Below are positions 26,416 through 39,527 of a stretch of DNA of 64,000 bases, one piece after another; the stretch's first letter is position 1; every line of letters begins with the position of its first letter. The notes under the pieces are model-generated. The model was not told the origin of the DNA. It saw only the letters and a list, made by a program, of their open reading frames with translations, and made no database searches. The position numbers were made by a program, and so were the translations under genes. Source of the DNA: Artemisia argyi (lineage: Eukaryota; Streptophyta; Magnoliopsida; Asterales; Asteraceae); NCBI GenBank assembly GCA_030686995.1, contig CM060697.1:39963959-40027958 (forward strand). Reading direction: 5' to 3'.

Positions 26416-28131
26416 TTTTTTTTGGGTAAAGGGGAGTAATCCTGCACCCTGGTAAATTACATTATCCAAAAACATTGAGGTACAAAATGACGAGGGTGAT
26501 TTCCCTCGCCCTCAGTCCCTTAGGACACTTTCAAGACACCTATCTAAGAATGACATATCATTCTTTAAACAAATATGCACAACATGTGCAACTGACCAAA
26601 ACATTGAACATAAACATACATTGAACATAAACTACAACGACTATAAAAAAATAACAATTAAATGCTAGCCAAGTAAAAACTTGATTCTTCAAAGTCGTCA
26701 TAGAAGTCCAAACTTACCACGTAGCAGCCTGCCATAGACGACCATCCATAAGCAGCAGCACAAGAACCGATGAACCGACATAGGGTTTCCCAAACCCTAA
26801 CCACCAGCACCGATCACACATCCAACCATTAGCATGATTTGTGCATCTTCAGCATCCTTTAATACAAGAAGAGAGATTGAAATCCAATCGAACCAGAATT
26901 GCCTTGGACGAGAAATAGAGTTTTGAACAAACCCTAACTTACAATCATAAGGTATCGATCAAATAAAGCCAGTAAATCGGCTTACAGACCACACCATGGA
27001 ATGATACGAATAATAATCCATACCAAACCAGCACAAGAGTTTTTGAGTAAGAACCCTAAAATTTAACTTCCATTGTATCATGATCAGTCATAGACGAAAA
27101 TAGGGTTTGCCGACCCTAACTTACAGCAAATATAGCACCATCGATCATAGGACCAAATAATAAACCGGATTGAATCAATGCCAATTCCAAGAACGATGAT
27201 AATAAGGGTTTTGAATAAGACCCTTAAACTTAACTTCCATCAATGATATGACAACGAGCACTAGAGTTTTGAACACCCTAACATAGCATCGATCCCAGCA
27301 CATGAACATACCCTTGGTAAGCAATAGAACCAGGAACAAACACATATTATGGTTCACCAAACCCTAACTTGCAGTACAACGAACACAGTACCAGGAATAT
27401 AGCAAACATCAACATATTCGAGAATGAAACATTGATAATTGTCGCCCAAACACCAGGTTACCATGCGTAGCAACGTCAGATCATCATCAATTACCCAACA
27501 ATCATTAGATAACAATGATTCCAACATCTAGGGTAAATCAAAAAACCCAAACTTACAAACGATGTGACCCCAAAAAGATCAAAACAGGACATAACATCAT
27601 AAACTAGGGTTTAAAACAACCCTAATATCCATGAACAATCATCTCTCTCATAACCCACATACCATACATCAATCCGACCAGGAACATGCAAACAACTAAT
27701 ATACACTAACGAGGGTAACAACCATTGATATAATATATGAAACCCAAAAGGGAATCGTTATGTTAAGAGCCAACCAACCAATCCACCAGATCGACCTAGT
27801 ATAAAATATCGATTAAAGAATTAACCGACAGTAGAAAACCAAGAATAACCAGATGCGATCAATAAATACCAAACCCTAAGAAAACCGATAACCTAAAAAA
27901 CGTTCAAAGAAGAATGAATTAATAGGGAATCGACTGAAAGCATAGAATCGTAAGGGTTTAGGCCAAACGAGCAGAAAAAAAAACACCACCCCTTCATTAG
28001 AGAATAATCCCAAGAAAAATCGATTGCATACCCCTAATAAACAGAGGTAGAGAGGCGATTTTAGGATTATTATTGGCCGGAAAAGCGAAGAAGGGGTGGC
28101 GGCCAAAATTCGCCCATAGAGAGAGAGAGTT
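26416..28131 (-). mobile_element. Non-autonomous element (B-type), ~1.7 kb
   Basis: Inserted in satellite with a perfect 16-bp TSD CGGCTCCCATAAAGTT (26400-26415 and 28132-28147). The 3' end on the minus strand has poly-T and GGGTAAAGGGGAGTAATCC, then the hairpins CGAGGG/CCCTCG and AAGAATG/CATTCTT. The 5' end (about 28040-28131) has GGGCGAATTTTGGCCGCC after a CT run, matching the CT-rich ATGGGCGA start of the LINEs. Repeated AAACCCTAA motifs fill the body. No ORF above chance length. Confidence 0.87.
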
Positions 28132-30396
28132 CGGCTCCCATAAAGTTAGGTACAATTTCTCTCAACAAGTGAGCGTTTAGGACAACGGCTCTTATTATAT
28201 AAGGGAAAATTGCCCTCATAAAGTTAAACTTTAAGGACAACGGATCTCATCATGCAAGTGACAATTGCTCTTATCAAGTGTGCAAGCATTGGGGACATCG
28301 GCTATCATCATGTAAAGGGCAATTGTTTTCATCAAGTGAGCAAGCTTTTAGGAACAATGGCTCCCATAAAGTAAGGTAAAATTGCTCTAAACAAGTGAGA
28401 CTTTAGAGACAACGACTCTTAACATGGAACGGACAAATTGCCCTTATAAAGTTAGCCTTTACAGACAACGGATCTCATCATGTAAGTGACAATTCCTCTT
28501 ATCAAGTGTGGAAGCATTAGGGACAACGGCTATCATCATGTTAAGGGGAATTGCTCTCATTAAGTAAGCTAGCGTTTAGAGGCAACGGCTCCCATAAAGT
28601 AAGGTACAATTGCTCTCAACAATTGAGCCTTTAGGGACACCGACTCTTATCATGGAAGGGACAAATTGCCCATCATCATGTAAGTGACAATTCCTTATAT
28701 CAAGTATGGAAACATTAGGGACAACGGCTATCATCATGTAAAAGGCAATTGCTCTCATCATGTGAGCAAGCGTTTAGGGACAACGACTCCCATAAAGTAA
28801 GGTACAATTGCTCTCTCAACAAGTGAGCCTTTAGGGGCAATTGCTCTCATCATGTAAGTGACAATTCCTCTTATCAAGTGTGGAAGCATTAAGGACAACG
28901 GCTATCATCATGTAAAGGGCAATTGCTCTCATCATGTGAGCAAGCATTTAGGGACTACGGCTTCCACAAAGTAAGGTACAATTGCTCTCAATAAGTGAGC
29001 CTTTAGGGACGACGGCTCTTATCATGTAAGGGACAAATTGCCCTCATAAAGTTAGCCTTAGGGACAACGAATCCCATAATGCAAGTGACAATTGCTCTTG
29101 TCAAGTGTACTAACATTAGGGAGAACGGCTATCATCATGTAAAGGGGAATTGCTCTCATCAAGTGAGCAAGCGTTTAGGGACAACGACTCCCATAAAGTA
29201 AGGTAAAATTGCTCTCAACAAGTGAGCCTTTAGGGACAACGGCTAAGCGATAAATTGCCCTCATAAAGTTAGTCTTTAGGGACAACGGATCTCATCATGC
29301 AAGTGACTATTGGTCTTATCAAGTGTGCAAGCATTAAGGACAACAGTTATCATCATGTAAAGGGAAATTCCACTCATCAAGTGAGCAAGCGTTTAGAGAC
29401 AACGGCTCAAATAAAGTAAGGTACAATTGCTCTCAACAAGTGAGCCTTTAGGGATAAAGGCTATTATCATGTAAGGGATAAATTGCCCTCATAAAGTTAG
29501 CCTTTAGGCACAACGGATCTCATCATGCAAGTGACAATTGCTCTTGTCAAGTGTGCAAGCAATAGGGACTACGACTATCATCATGTAAAGGGCAATTGCT
29601 CTCATCAGGTGAGCAAGTGTTTAGGGACAACGGCTACGATAAAGTAAGGTACAATTGCTCTCAACATGTGAGCCTTTAGGGACAACAGCTCCTATCATGT
29701 AAGGGAAAAATTGCCCTCATAAATTAGCCTTTAGGGACAGTGGATCTCATCTTGCAAGTGACAATTGTTTTTGTCAAGTGTGCAAGCATTAGGGACAACG
29801 GCTATCATCATGTAAAGGGGAATTTCTCTCATCAAGTGAGCAAGCGTTTAGGGGCAACGGCTCCCATAAAGTAAGGTACAATTGCTCTCAACAAGTGAAC
29901 CTTTAGGGACAACGGCTCTTTTCATGTAAGGGACAAATTGCCCTTACAAAGGTAGCCTTTATAGTCAACGGATCTCTTCATGTAAGTGACAATTCCTCTA
30001 ATCAAGTATGGAAGCATTAGGGACAACGTCTATCATCATGTAAAGGGCAATTGCTCTCATCAAGTGAGCAAGCATTTAAGGACAACGACTGTATAATTGC
30101 TCTCAACAAGTGAGCGTTTAGGGACAACGGCTCTTATCATGTAAGGGAAAATTGCCCTCATAAAGTTAGTCTTTAAGGACAACGGATCTCAACAAGTGAG
30201 CTTTCATCAAGTGAGCAAGCATTTAGGGACAACAACTTCCATAAAGTAAGGTACAATTGCTCTCAACAAGTGAGCCTTTAGGGACAACGGCTCTTAACAT
30301 GTAATGGACAAATTGCCCTTATAAAGTTACCCTTTAGAAACAACGGATCTCATCTTGTAAGTGACAATTCCTCTTATGAAGTGTGGAAGCATTAGG
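28132..30396. repeat. Satellite array, block 4
   Basis: About 10 higher-order units, the most rearranged block. There are partial subunit losses near 28672 (CCCATCATCATG junction), 28838 (GGGGCAATTGCTCTCATCATG), 29245 (CGGCTAAGCGATAAATTG) and 30088-30092 (ACTGTATAATTGC). This junction density suggests a less homogenised part of the array. No gene seen. Confidence 0.93.
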
Positions 30397-31924
30397 TAAT
30401 AAACCCTAGTCGTTTTCTCTCCCCTTGGGAGAAATCCGGCCGCCACTCTCCCTTAATTTTCGGCCATCAAAACTGCCCTAATCGTCTTCTCTATCTCTCT
30501 CTAGGGGATCTGCAATACGGTTTAGGTCAGTTTTATTCATTGGAGGGTGGTTGGTATCCTATAATTATTGTATCTTCAATCGGATCTCTCTTTTTTTGCC
30601 ATTCCGAAACCCTAACTGTTCTATCTTTATTATTATCGCTTTTTTTAGGGTTTTGGATCGTTGTGGGTTTATTGATCGCATCTATTATTCATTACCTTGA
30701 AGTCGGTGTTTTTACACTGGTCTATATATAGGTGCGATTTGTTTTTCGAGTATAATCCTAACCGATTGCTGTTGTAATCGTTTAGGGTTTTATTGGTTTA
30801 TGCCGATCGTTTTTGGTTACATGATGATTCTTATACGATCGTTATTTGCGGGTTATGGTCGATCTAAACCTTCCTTTAACAACTTTCTGTCTTTCCTGGA
30901 TCGAATGGTTGTTAAGGTTCCGCTCATGAACGAAACCCTATTTTTAGGGTTTCGTATTTTATGGTCTTGATTGACTGGGTTTGCTGCTGCGCTTTATTGT
31001 ATATATCTTGGATTGTATGTTGGACTAATGTCCATTCTGGTCATGTATGTCGATCTTTTGATCGTGGCTATCTTCTAGTTTGGGGGACGTAGTGTGTTCG
31101 TAAGTTAAGGGAGAGATGGAAGTCACGTTATTGGTGGATGTAATTCTTGATTCGTATTACTGTCAGACCTACTTGTTTGGTGTTCATTCGCATTATGGTT
31201 TGGTGTACGATGGGATTGAATGTTAGGGTGATTTCAGCCCTATGTTTGTGTACATATTATGCTATGGTTTTGACAGTCTTCTAGTGATTCTTGTTTCATT
31301 TTTCTTGGCTGTTCGAACTGGTGGTGATGTGTACGGATTGATTTGTTATTGGTTGTTAGGATTTGATAACCCTTTGTTATTTGTATGGGTCTACTACTGC
31401 TTGTTCTCTTGACCTGTTTGGTTGGTTATCATTTGCTATGTTGGGACTTGATCATTAGAGGTCTTCATGTATATCACTCGTATTTGTTGGAAGATTGGTT
31501 CAAGTACGGTTATGCTGAAAGGTTGGGTCGCTTAGACCATGTTTATGCTTCAATTTTAATTTGCTATGGATGTCACTCTTATTAGGTTATTAGATTATGC
31601 CTTTTGCATAATACTAATAGAAGATGCTATTGGTTGAAGCTGGAAGTTTGCATGTTTATGATCTGGATTACTTGGATGACTAAGAAGACTCAAAGAAGAC
31701 TTTTATGTTTATTTGAGTTGTAATGTATTGTAATTTTATTGCTAGTCATGGTTAGTAGTATCTAGATCTGTTAGTTATAAGAATGGCTTGTCATTCTTAT
31801 ATAGTGGTAGTAGTAGTGTCCTTAGGGACTTCGATGAGAGACTCACTCTCATCCATTGTACTGAAACGTTTTCTTGATTAATGTATTTTACCAGGGTGCA
31901 GGATTACTCCCCTTTACCCAAAAA
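30397..31924 (+). mobile_element. Non-autonomous element, intact ends, ~1.5 kb
   Basis: Inserted in satellite with a perfect 10-bp TSD AAGCATTAGG (30387-30396 and 31925-31934). The 5' end starts with ACCCTAG, CTCTCCCCTTGGG and GGCCGCC motifs. The 3' third carries one ~125-bp module with the hairpin ATTAGATTATGC/GCATAATACTAAT (about 31592-31620). It then has ATAAGAATG/CATTCTTAT, GATGAGAG/CTCTCATC, and the terminus AGGGTGCAGGATTACTCCCC with TTTACCC and A6. A 63-codon reading frame near 30540 has no recognisable similarity and is probably chance. Confidence 0.88.
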
Positions 31925-32128
31925 AGCATTAGGGACAACGGCTATAATCATGTAACGGGAAATTGCTCTCATCAAGTAAGCAAGCATTTGGGGACAACGG
32001 CCCCCATAAAGTAAGGTAAAATTGCTCTCAACAAGTGAGCCTTTAGGGACAACGGCTCTTATCATGTAAGGGACAAATCGCCCTCATAAAGTTTGCCTTT
32101 AGGGACAACGGATCTCATCATGTAAGTC
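31925..32128. repeat. Satellite array, last partial block
   Basis: The final ~0.9 unit of the satellite, continuing the phase broken by the element at 30397. It ends at GGATCTCATCATGTAAGT and passes without a spacer into mitochondrial-like sequence at 32129. This is the array/organelle-DNA border. Confidence 0.9.
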
Positions 32129-35035
32129 TAAAGGTAGATCAACAAAAGTCTTAGTATGGGAAGAGTCAAAGGTAGAGATAGGAATTAAGTGTAGAGATAG
32201 GAATTAAGTCAAAGGTAGAGATAGGAATTAAGTCAAAGGTAGATCCGTCCTTCGGCTACCTTGGATCAAGGGTAGAGATAGGAATTAAGTCAAAGGTAGA
32301 TCAACAAAAGTCTTAGTATGGGAAGAGTCAGAGCGAGGGGAGATCCTTTCTAAACGAAGGTTAGTCTAAGTAAGGAAATGGGCACTCTGCTCACATCGAA
32401 GTAACTGTTGTCTCCCTTATGGTCGACGTTTTCTCCTCCCATCCTCTCCTCTCCCTACCGGTCGTCGAATAGAACTCTTCTTTGCCGTTTTGGTTGGCTT
32501 AGGGCGGTCGAACTCTCCCCTCCTCTCCTTAACAGTCGAATGATTTCTCATTCTCTCTCCCTCTTTCTATGGATAAGCGAGTTCTTCAATCATTCTAATG
32601 AAATAGTTTCGTTAAATCCAATTGATCAAATTCTGTTTTAGATTTCTATTCCACTCCAACCGGTGGAGAACTCTTAACCTTTCTAGGAACCTCTGTACGG
32701 CAAGGTGCTGCTCTACTCCTTCCACTTGCTCCCTCATGTATAGCGGTTGAGTTCTTCGCCTCACGGTTTGGCTACCCATCGTCATTCCCTCTCTGTCTAA
32801 AGAGAGAGGGGTTCTCTGCGCGCAGTGTAAAATTCCCCTGGATGGGTCTCGTAGGCAGCAGCATTCGTGCTTGCCTTTTCCGTGATTATCCGTTGTTCCT
32901 TTGGGGAGATGTCATTGATGGTGTAAATCTGTGCGTTCAAGAAAACATGTTGATCTCTTTCCATATCCTATCCCCGGTTGTTGTCCTATCAAGATGCGTT
33001 CCCTCCCTTTGTGAAGAATTCCATTTCCCTTTTTCTCCACTCTTATTTCTTCCTTTCTTATACAAGATTCTAAGGTCCTTCCCCTGTATATAAGTCTGTG
33101 CGATTTTTCCCCTTATCTTCTGGCCGACGCTCCCCTTACTGGTATCAGTGCAAGGGCAATTAGTACGGGTTGCCATAGTTGTCTGGATGGATTAGAACGA
33201 AGGGATGAAGGAGGGCTGGCCTGCCCAACAAGTAGACCGGAATAACTAGCTTCTAGTCCAACTAGCTAGAGCTCCAGCCCATGCCTCCAAATCAAAGCTT
33301 CGGAGGGACATAATTCATCTCTTCATCTTCCCAGCATACCAAAATGAACTGAAATGGAATTGGCTATTGAATAGCCAAACATATTCCGGCCGGCCCTCGT
33401 AGTGTGGATGGAGGATGAAGAAAGAACACCTTACTTCTTTCAAAAGACAGAAACAGAGTCATTTTTCCCACTAGCCTAACTAATGATTTTACCTCATTTT
33501 GTTGTATTGTATAGACAAGCCTGACTTTATAGATAGGAATTCAGAAAAGAGTTCTAAATTACCTTCCTGACTGTGCTTCCTGCTTTTGGACCTATTTTAT
33601 ATTATAGTGGTAAGACTGTTGTCTACTGCAACATGAGAAAGGAAAGCAGGCCAATATTCATGATAAGACCCTCTTTATGCTCTCTTTTTCTGCTCGCTCC
33701 TGTCAACGAAGGAATTTACTACTTGTGTCACTGACATTTCATTAGCATGGTGGACTATAGACCGGCTTTCACGTTCACTCTATAGGAAGGGGACTTAGAT
33801 TAATCGATTCGATGGGTGAACTGCTTTCCTTTAAAGGTAGCAAGTGATTGAAATGACAAGCTTGTAACTGATATGAAATCTCGGAAGACAGTAAGTTGGA
33901 CGAGGAGCTCATGTACTGCAGAGTAGGCAAATGCTCCCCTCTTTCAAGAGACTATTTCTGTTCTTGTTTCTTTAGTCTCTTTACCTGCAAACATGAATTC
34001 CTGAACCCAATACTAGGAAAGAGTTTCATACCCTATAGAACTGAGAGATCAGCTAGCGAAGATGGCTCAGTCTCAGTAGATCCCTCACTCCTCACCGGCT
34101 TACAGAAAGAGAGCCCTAAGGGAGAGAGTTTCGGTACGTCAGGCATATCTATCAATGGGCAAAGACAGGAGAGCCTTCTATCTCTTCCAGTCTTATAAAG
34201 GAAAGAAAGCAGGATGAACAGGCTTGAGTATCGATAGGTGACTTTAAGGTAGGCGCCTATCTCTTATTATACTATAGCAACAGGAGAAGTCGGGATTGGT
34301 GCCCTAAATGAAGAGAAATCTATAAAAAATTAGCATTTTGCCTAGATAGAAAATTTTCAATTCATGATCTGCTCTACGAAGGGAAAAGTGAAAGTCTCGT
34401 TTGACAGCTATATAAGATAGACACTTTCTAATTTCCATGTACAGAGCGAGTTCATGTGCTTGCAGTTGTAGAACCATTCGCCTATCCTAAAGGTAAGGGC
34501 CATTGCCTTCAGTCGGTAAATAGATCGAGGGGAGGGGGAGTGAGGCTATCGTATCAGATGGGCGATCATCTTCTTATGAAGTTATGGAGGGATATCAAGC
34601 AGATCTTTATTAAGTAATGGTTCCAACTCTATCAAATACATGATCAGGGATAGGTCCGGCAAGCGAAGAGACAAGCAATCATAGCAGGCACGAAGCACCA
34701 GAAGAGGCGTGGAGAACTTCTTTCGTTGAAAGTTCCTTAGGGCCCAACGCCTACCATATGGGAGATCGACCTATGAGGTAAAGGTGCGCCAAAAAAAGGT
34801 CTGGTACCAGCCAAGGTGGAGAATTCCCTCATTTACTTGCTTTCTATATTCTAAACTAATTATAGCCCGCCACCTCCCCGGTAGGGCATCTCCTCTTTGA
34901 CTCCTATGATCCTGTACCTAAGGACTATGCTTTACTTTTCCATTAACTTCCTCATATTACGTCTTACTGATATCTTATAGGTAATAGAGTCTCAAAGCAG
35001 GGTCCCCCCCAATGACAACCCTCTTGTCTACTCAC
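32129..35035. other. Mitochondrial-like DNA, segment 1 (probable NUMT)
   Basis: Base composition and texture change sharply here: mixed GC, no AAACCCTAA, no satellite. This is typical of plant mitochondrial spacer. It joins segments 2 and 3 once the LINE-type insertions at 35036 and 41161 are removed, and segment 3 holds recognisable mitochondrial genes. In this stretch I recognise no gene. Frames of 66-100 codons (for example near 32842 and 33896) have no similarity I can name. A minisatellite lies at its left edge (32130-32330). Confidence 0.65.
32130..32330. repeat. Direct repeat and short minisatellite at the array border
   Basis: A 39-bp sequence beginning AAAGGTAGATCAACAAAAG occurs at 32130-32168 and again at about 32292-32330. 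Between them, a ~19-23 bp unit (GTAGAGATAGGAATTAAGT) occurs four times (about 32172, 32191, 32214 and 32272). The cluster lies exactly at the satellite/mitochondrial-like junction. Confidence 0.85.
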
Positions 35036-35264
35036 TTTTTTGGGTAAAGGGGTTTACCCCGGTAAATATATATAACCAAAAAAACGTTAAGTACAAAGGG
35101 AATGTGACTGATGTACCACATTAACCTCAAGCAAACGCTTGAAAAACTAGTGCTTATGACAGGCCATAAGCACAACAAACTAGTTATACATCACAAGCAA
35201 CTAACTAGGAATAAAACCAAGAAGAATCTTGAATCCAGTGGACTTCCCGCTTCCAACCAGCAAC

Positions 35265-35880
35265 AACAAAGAACAAAAAAGCCAAACTCCATGAATGGCA
35301 CCACCTTGAAAAGCAACATTTCTTTGCAGCAACAAATGACCAAGTGTACATCAAAACATATTCGTTACATACTATTCTCATCACTTCCAGGTGTGTTAAC
35401 TCCTGTGAGAGGTGAATCATTGAAAATAATGGATTTGATGTCTCTTTACCAATAGCCATCACTACTGGAGTAGCCAAATGTTTAAGTTCGAAAACTATGG
35501 TACACTTGATAACCATCTGATTTATTAGCAAATCAGTAGCTATAAACGAATTTGGGTTGTCTTTACCTGTAGCCGTTTGCTCAGGACTAGCCAAATGTTT
35601 AAGTTCGAAAACTATGGTACACTTGATAACCATCTGATTTATTAGCAAATCAGTAACTATAAACGGATTTGAGTTGTCTTTACCTGTAGCCGTTTGCTCA
35701 GGACTAGCCAATTGTTTAGGTGAAAAAATCACCTTTGGTGAACTGAGAACCAAATATGGAATTCCACTGCCTTTATCACAATCCATATACTTGTGGGCTA
35801 GCCAATTCTTTGGAATCCAAAAAGGAAAAATCCATGGTGAATTGATGACCATATAACCCTCTGCAATTAAGCATGCATAA
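35265..35880 (-). repeat. Foreign segment in LINE 3' UTR with in-frame 117-bp repeats
   Basis: This stretch replaces the usual LINE 3' UTR sequence between the ORF2 end and the conserved tail. A 117-bp unit is repeated (marker TAGCCA at 35471, 35588 and 35705). The minus strand is open across it (35205-35903, 232 codons). The repeats are therefore 39-residue units, each with LASPEQTATGKD or a variant and then DLLINQMVIKCTIVFELK. From memory, similar strings recur in Asteraceae retrotransposon-derived sequences; I could not check this. It is probably a captured repeat rather than a gene, because the frame runs into LINE sequence at both ends. Confidence 0.6.
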
Positions 35881-38800
35881 GACAAAAGCTTGGTATCTTC
35901 CATTTATCCAGCAGTAGACGAGACCGAGTGGTTAGCTTCTTAAATTTGAAGGTAACCAACTTCAACCGAACGGTGTTGACAATTACTTGAACCACTTCAG
36001 CAACGGTAGACTTCTTCCTCTTGAAGAGCCTAGAATTGCGTTCCATCCAAATGAAGTATGTAGAAGCAGCACTACCAAGAGATAATGCTAGGAACTGACC
36101 GGCCCTTAGATATAGGGATGAGGGTCGCAACAACATCATCCAAAATAGGAGGGGCGCCATCCATTCCACAAAGCAACCGAATATCCGACCAAACCTGCCT
36201 AGAGAATTGGCTCTCAAAAAACAAATGAGGGTGAGAATCCGGAACCATGTCACAAAGCGGGCAGCGAAGAAGGGTCAAATCAATATTGGGACCAACATCC
36301 CATTCCCGCATCCTATCTTGAGTCTTCAGTTTCTGCATAATAACGAGCCAAAGATGTATAGAATGCCGTGGGATACAATGAGAGAACCAAGGAATATGGT
36401 ACCATACGACCGGATCAGCCCTAGAATGGAGAGAATCCCAAGCACACGCAACCGAAAAGAGCTTAAGGTTGCCATTCAGATCACGCCATAATAGCCCATC
36501 ATCAGTATTAGCTATTAAATTAGGAACCGGGATATTAACTAAATCCGGAAATTTAGTATTCCAATCAGCAGGCCATCTCCAAGAACCATGATCAATCATG
36601 TCCCAAACTGAATCCGATAAGTTAAAACCAGCCCGAACAATGTCTCTAGTAGTGAGCATATTACGAATAGGGCTTTGATCACACCACATATCAAACCAAA
36701 CAGAGGTACTCTTACCATTATTAATCTTATGCCAAATGAACGGACGTACCTTGTTTCTAATCTCAAGAAGCTTGCGCCATCCCCAACTGACATCACCCAA
36801 GCAAGGAACATCCCAAAAGTTTCTACCCCGAAGTTTGTAAGAATGAACCCATTGAACCCATAAAGACTCTTTATGCGTCAAAATGCTCCAGATGTGTGTA
36901 GTCATAAGAGCAATATTAAAATCAGCCAAGTTACGAATACCAAGTCCACCTTCTTGCCGAGGTTTACAAACAGCCTCCCACGCCACTTTGGCCTTACCCC
37001 GTTTCATTTCTCCTTGACACCATAAGAAGGCCCTCATGAGCTGCTCCAAATCATGAATAATACGAGTTGGGAGAATGAAAACAGAAGCCCAATATAAGTG
37101 CATCGAAGAGAGAACAGATCTAACCAATTGAAGTCTTCCCGCAAGAGATAGAAATTTATTACGCCAATCATTAACACGGCTCTCCAATTTCTCCACAAGG
37201 ACCTTACAATCCCTATAAAGGAGACGAGATGAGATAAGAGGAACCCCAAGGTACCTAACAGGGAGAGAACCTTCTGCAAATGGCATTGACTAAAGAATAA
37301 TAGCTTTCAAAGCATTAGGGACATTACAAAAGAAAGTTGTACTCTTAGGAATACTCGGGACAAGTCCCGAAACATTCTTGAAATCCTCTAAACCTTGCAT
37401 AATAACATTAACCGAATCAGGATGGCCTCTAGAAAACAAGAAAATATCATTCGCAAAACATAGGTTAATAATTCTCTGCTGCTCACACAAATGATGGAAT
37501 TGGAAGTTCAGGGAATTAGAGACATTTTTTTTGCAAAATGAGGGTTAAAACCTCCATAACCAATGTAAACAAATAAGGGGATAACGGGTCACCCTACCTG
37601 AGACCTCGCTTACCTTGAAACCAGCCATGAAGGTCCCCATTAACACAAATAGAATATGACGTAGTAGTGACACATACCATAATCCATTCGACCATTTTGT
37701 AATGAAATCCAAATCCAATCAGAATAGACCGAAGGAAAGCCCAATCAACTGTATCATACGCCTTTTGGATATCTACTTTGAAGGCACATCTAGGAGGGCC
37801 TCTCCCTCTATGATAATTACGCATAAGCTCTTGGGTAAGTAATATATTATCAGAAATACGACGCCCAGGAACGAACGCTGATTGGTTGATACTAACTAAA
37901 CGACCAAGACCCTCTTTAACCCGATTGGCAATAATTTTACTAATGCACTTATATAGAACATTACAGCACGAGATAGGCCTGTAGTCATTAATCTTAGAAG
38001 GGGTAGATACTTTAGGAATTAAAGATATAATCGTGTGGTTGATTTCCTTTAGGAGCTTACCATTGGTGAAGAAATCACGAATAGCACTCTTAATATCAGC
38101 TCCAATCACATCCCAAGATTTCTTAAAGAAAGCAGCCGTGTACCCATCCGGACCAGGGGCCTTATCATCACCCATCGAGAACACCGCATCCCTAATCTCC
38201 GAATCTGTAACATTTCTAACCATAGAATCAGCCAATTGAGGATTAAGGACATTAGAAAATAGACCATGATCTTCAAGAGGGCTACATTCCCCTTCAATAC
38301 CAAGAAACTTCTCATAATGCTCAACGAAAGCCCCTGCAACCGCATTACCTTCATGCAAGACATTATTAGAATCTCGAACCAACTCAATTCGATTTCGGGC
38401 ACATTTGGTCTTGACAATGTTGTGAAAGTAAGCCGTATTAGAATCACCAGCATGAAGCCATTGCACTTTAGATTTTTGCTTTAAAAACCTCATCAAGAAT
38501 GGCCTCCTTAAATGCAGTAAGATAATGTGCATGCTCATCACGGAGAGTTATATTGAACGGATCCTTATCAATTGCACTTTGGACCTCATCTAACTCTTTG
38601 CGAAGGCTAATAACCCGATTATGCAGATTTCCTTGATTGTGTAAAAGCTTGCGAAACGGGGTTTTCAGCCCCTTCAAGCGTTTAACCACACGATACATAG
38701 CACAACCATTAACACTAAGACTCCATCCCGTAGTCACCATATCAATAAAGCCTTCTTTATGCACCAGGAAATTCGAGAACTTAAAAGGCTTAGGTTTAAG

Positions 38801-39527
38801 CTTGGCCACCTGTGGAATACGAAGGACACATGGAGAATGATCCGAGATACGATAGGGCTGGAAGATAGCAACCGAACCCGGAAAAGTATCACAGAATTAA
38901 AGATTACCCATAATCCTATCAATTTCCTTCAAAGTTCCATTAGAGCCTTTAGGCTTTTGATTCCATGTAAAATGCAGCCCGGTACTATTAATATCCGTAA
39001 CCTCCATGCACATAACACAATCTTTGAATTCACGCATTGCAATATTAGGAGTGTAGGCACCACAAGAGTGATCTTTTTAGGTTAAGAGCTGCATTGAAAT
39101 CACCTAACAAGACCCATGGCCTATTACGCATAAAAGCAGCATGACTCACTAGATTGCTCCAAAGTGCTCGTCGATTCACATAATAGTTATCAGCATACAC
39201 AAAAGAACAAAAGAGAGTGTTGCTATCCGCCCGAATATTTATTTGAACATGCATAACTTGGTTAGTTTGAGCTAACACCATCACATCAACAATGTCGTCA
39301 TTCCAACCAAGAATAATCCGGGATCCCTTATGACATAGATTACCATTAGAAGTCCATTTCCACCTACGAAAAACTTTACGACACATGTCATAGACAACCG
39401 AAGCATCCACATGAGATTCCAAAATAGCACATACACTAAGGTTATTTTCATTCATAACCTGTCTAACCTCTTTTTGTTTAGGGGAGTGGCTCAAACCCCT
39501 AATATTCCATGAGGCGACACTAAACAT
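35867..39527 (-). pseudogene. LINE ORF2 (EN-RT), decayed
   Basis: All ORF2 parts are recognisable on the minus strand: endonuclease (SWNIRGLSHSPKQKEVRQV, VLLGDFNAALN), RT (APGPDGYTAAFFKKSW, FKVDIQKAYDTVDW) and zf-RVT (CPLCDMVPDSHPH). Damage: the RT catalytic motif reads FAND instead of FADD (codon at 37449-37451). CAG has become TAG at 37290-37292 and 37594-37596. A frameshift lies near a T run at about 37527, others lie at about 38490 and 39080, and the C terminus differs (KWKIPSFCLMHA). The protein could not work even if translated. Confidence 0.88.

Noticed and set aside
401..32128. CRISPR-like array
   Set aside because: Units are directly adjacent diverged subunits without unique spacers, in a plant repeat context; a satellite, not CRISPR.
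33896..34198. 100-codon frame in NUMT segment 1
   Set aside because: Low-complexity, no recognisable domain, no supporting context.
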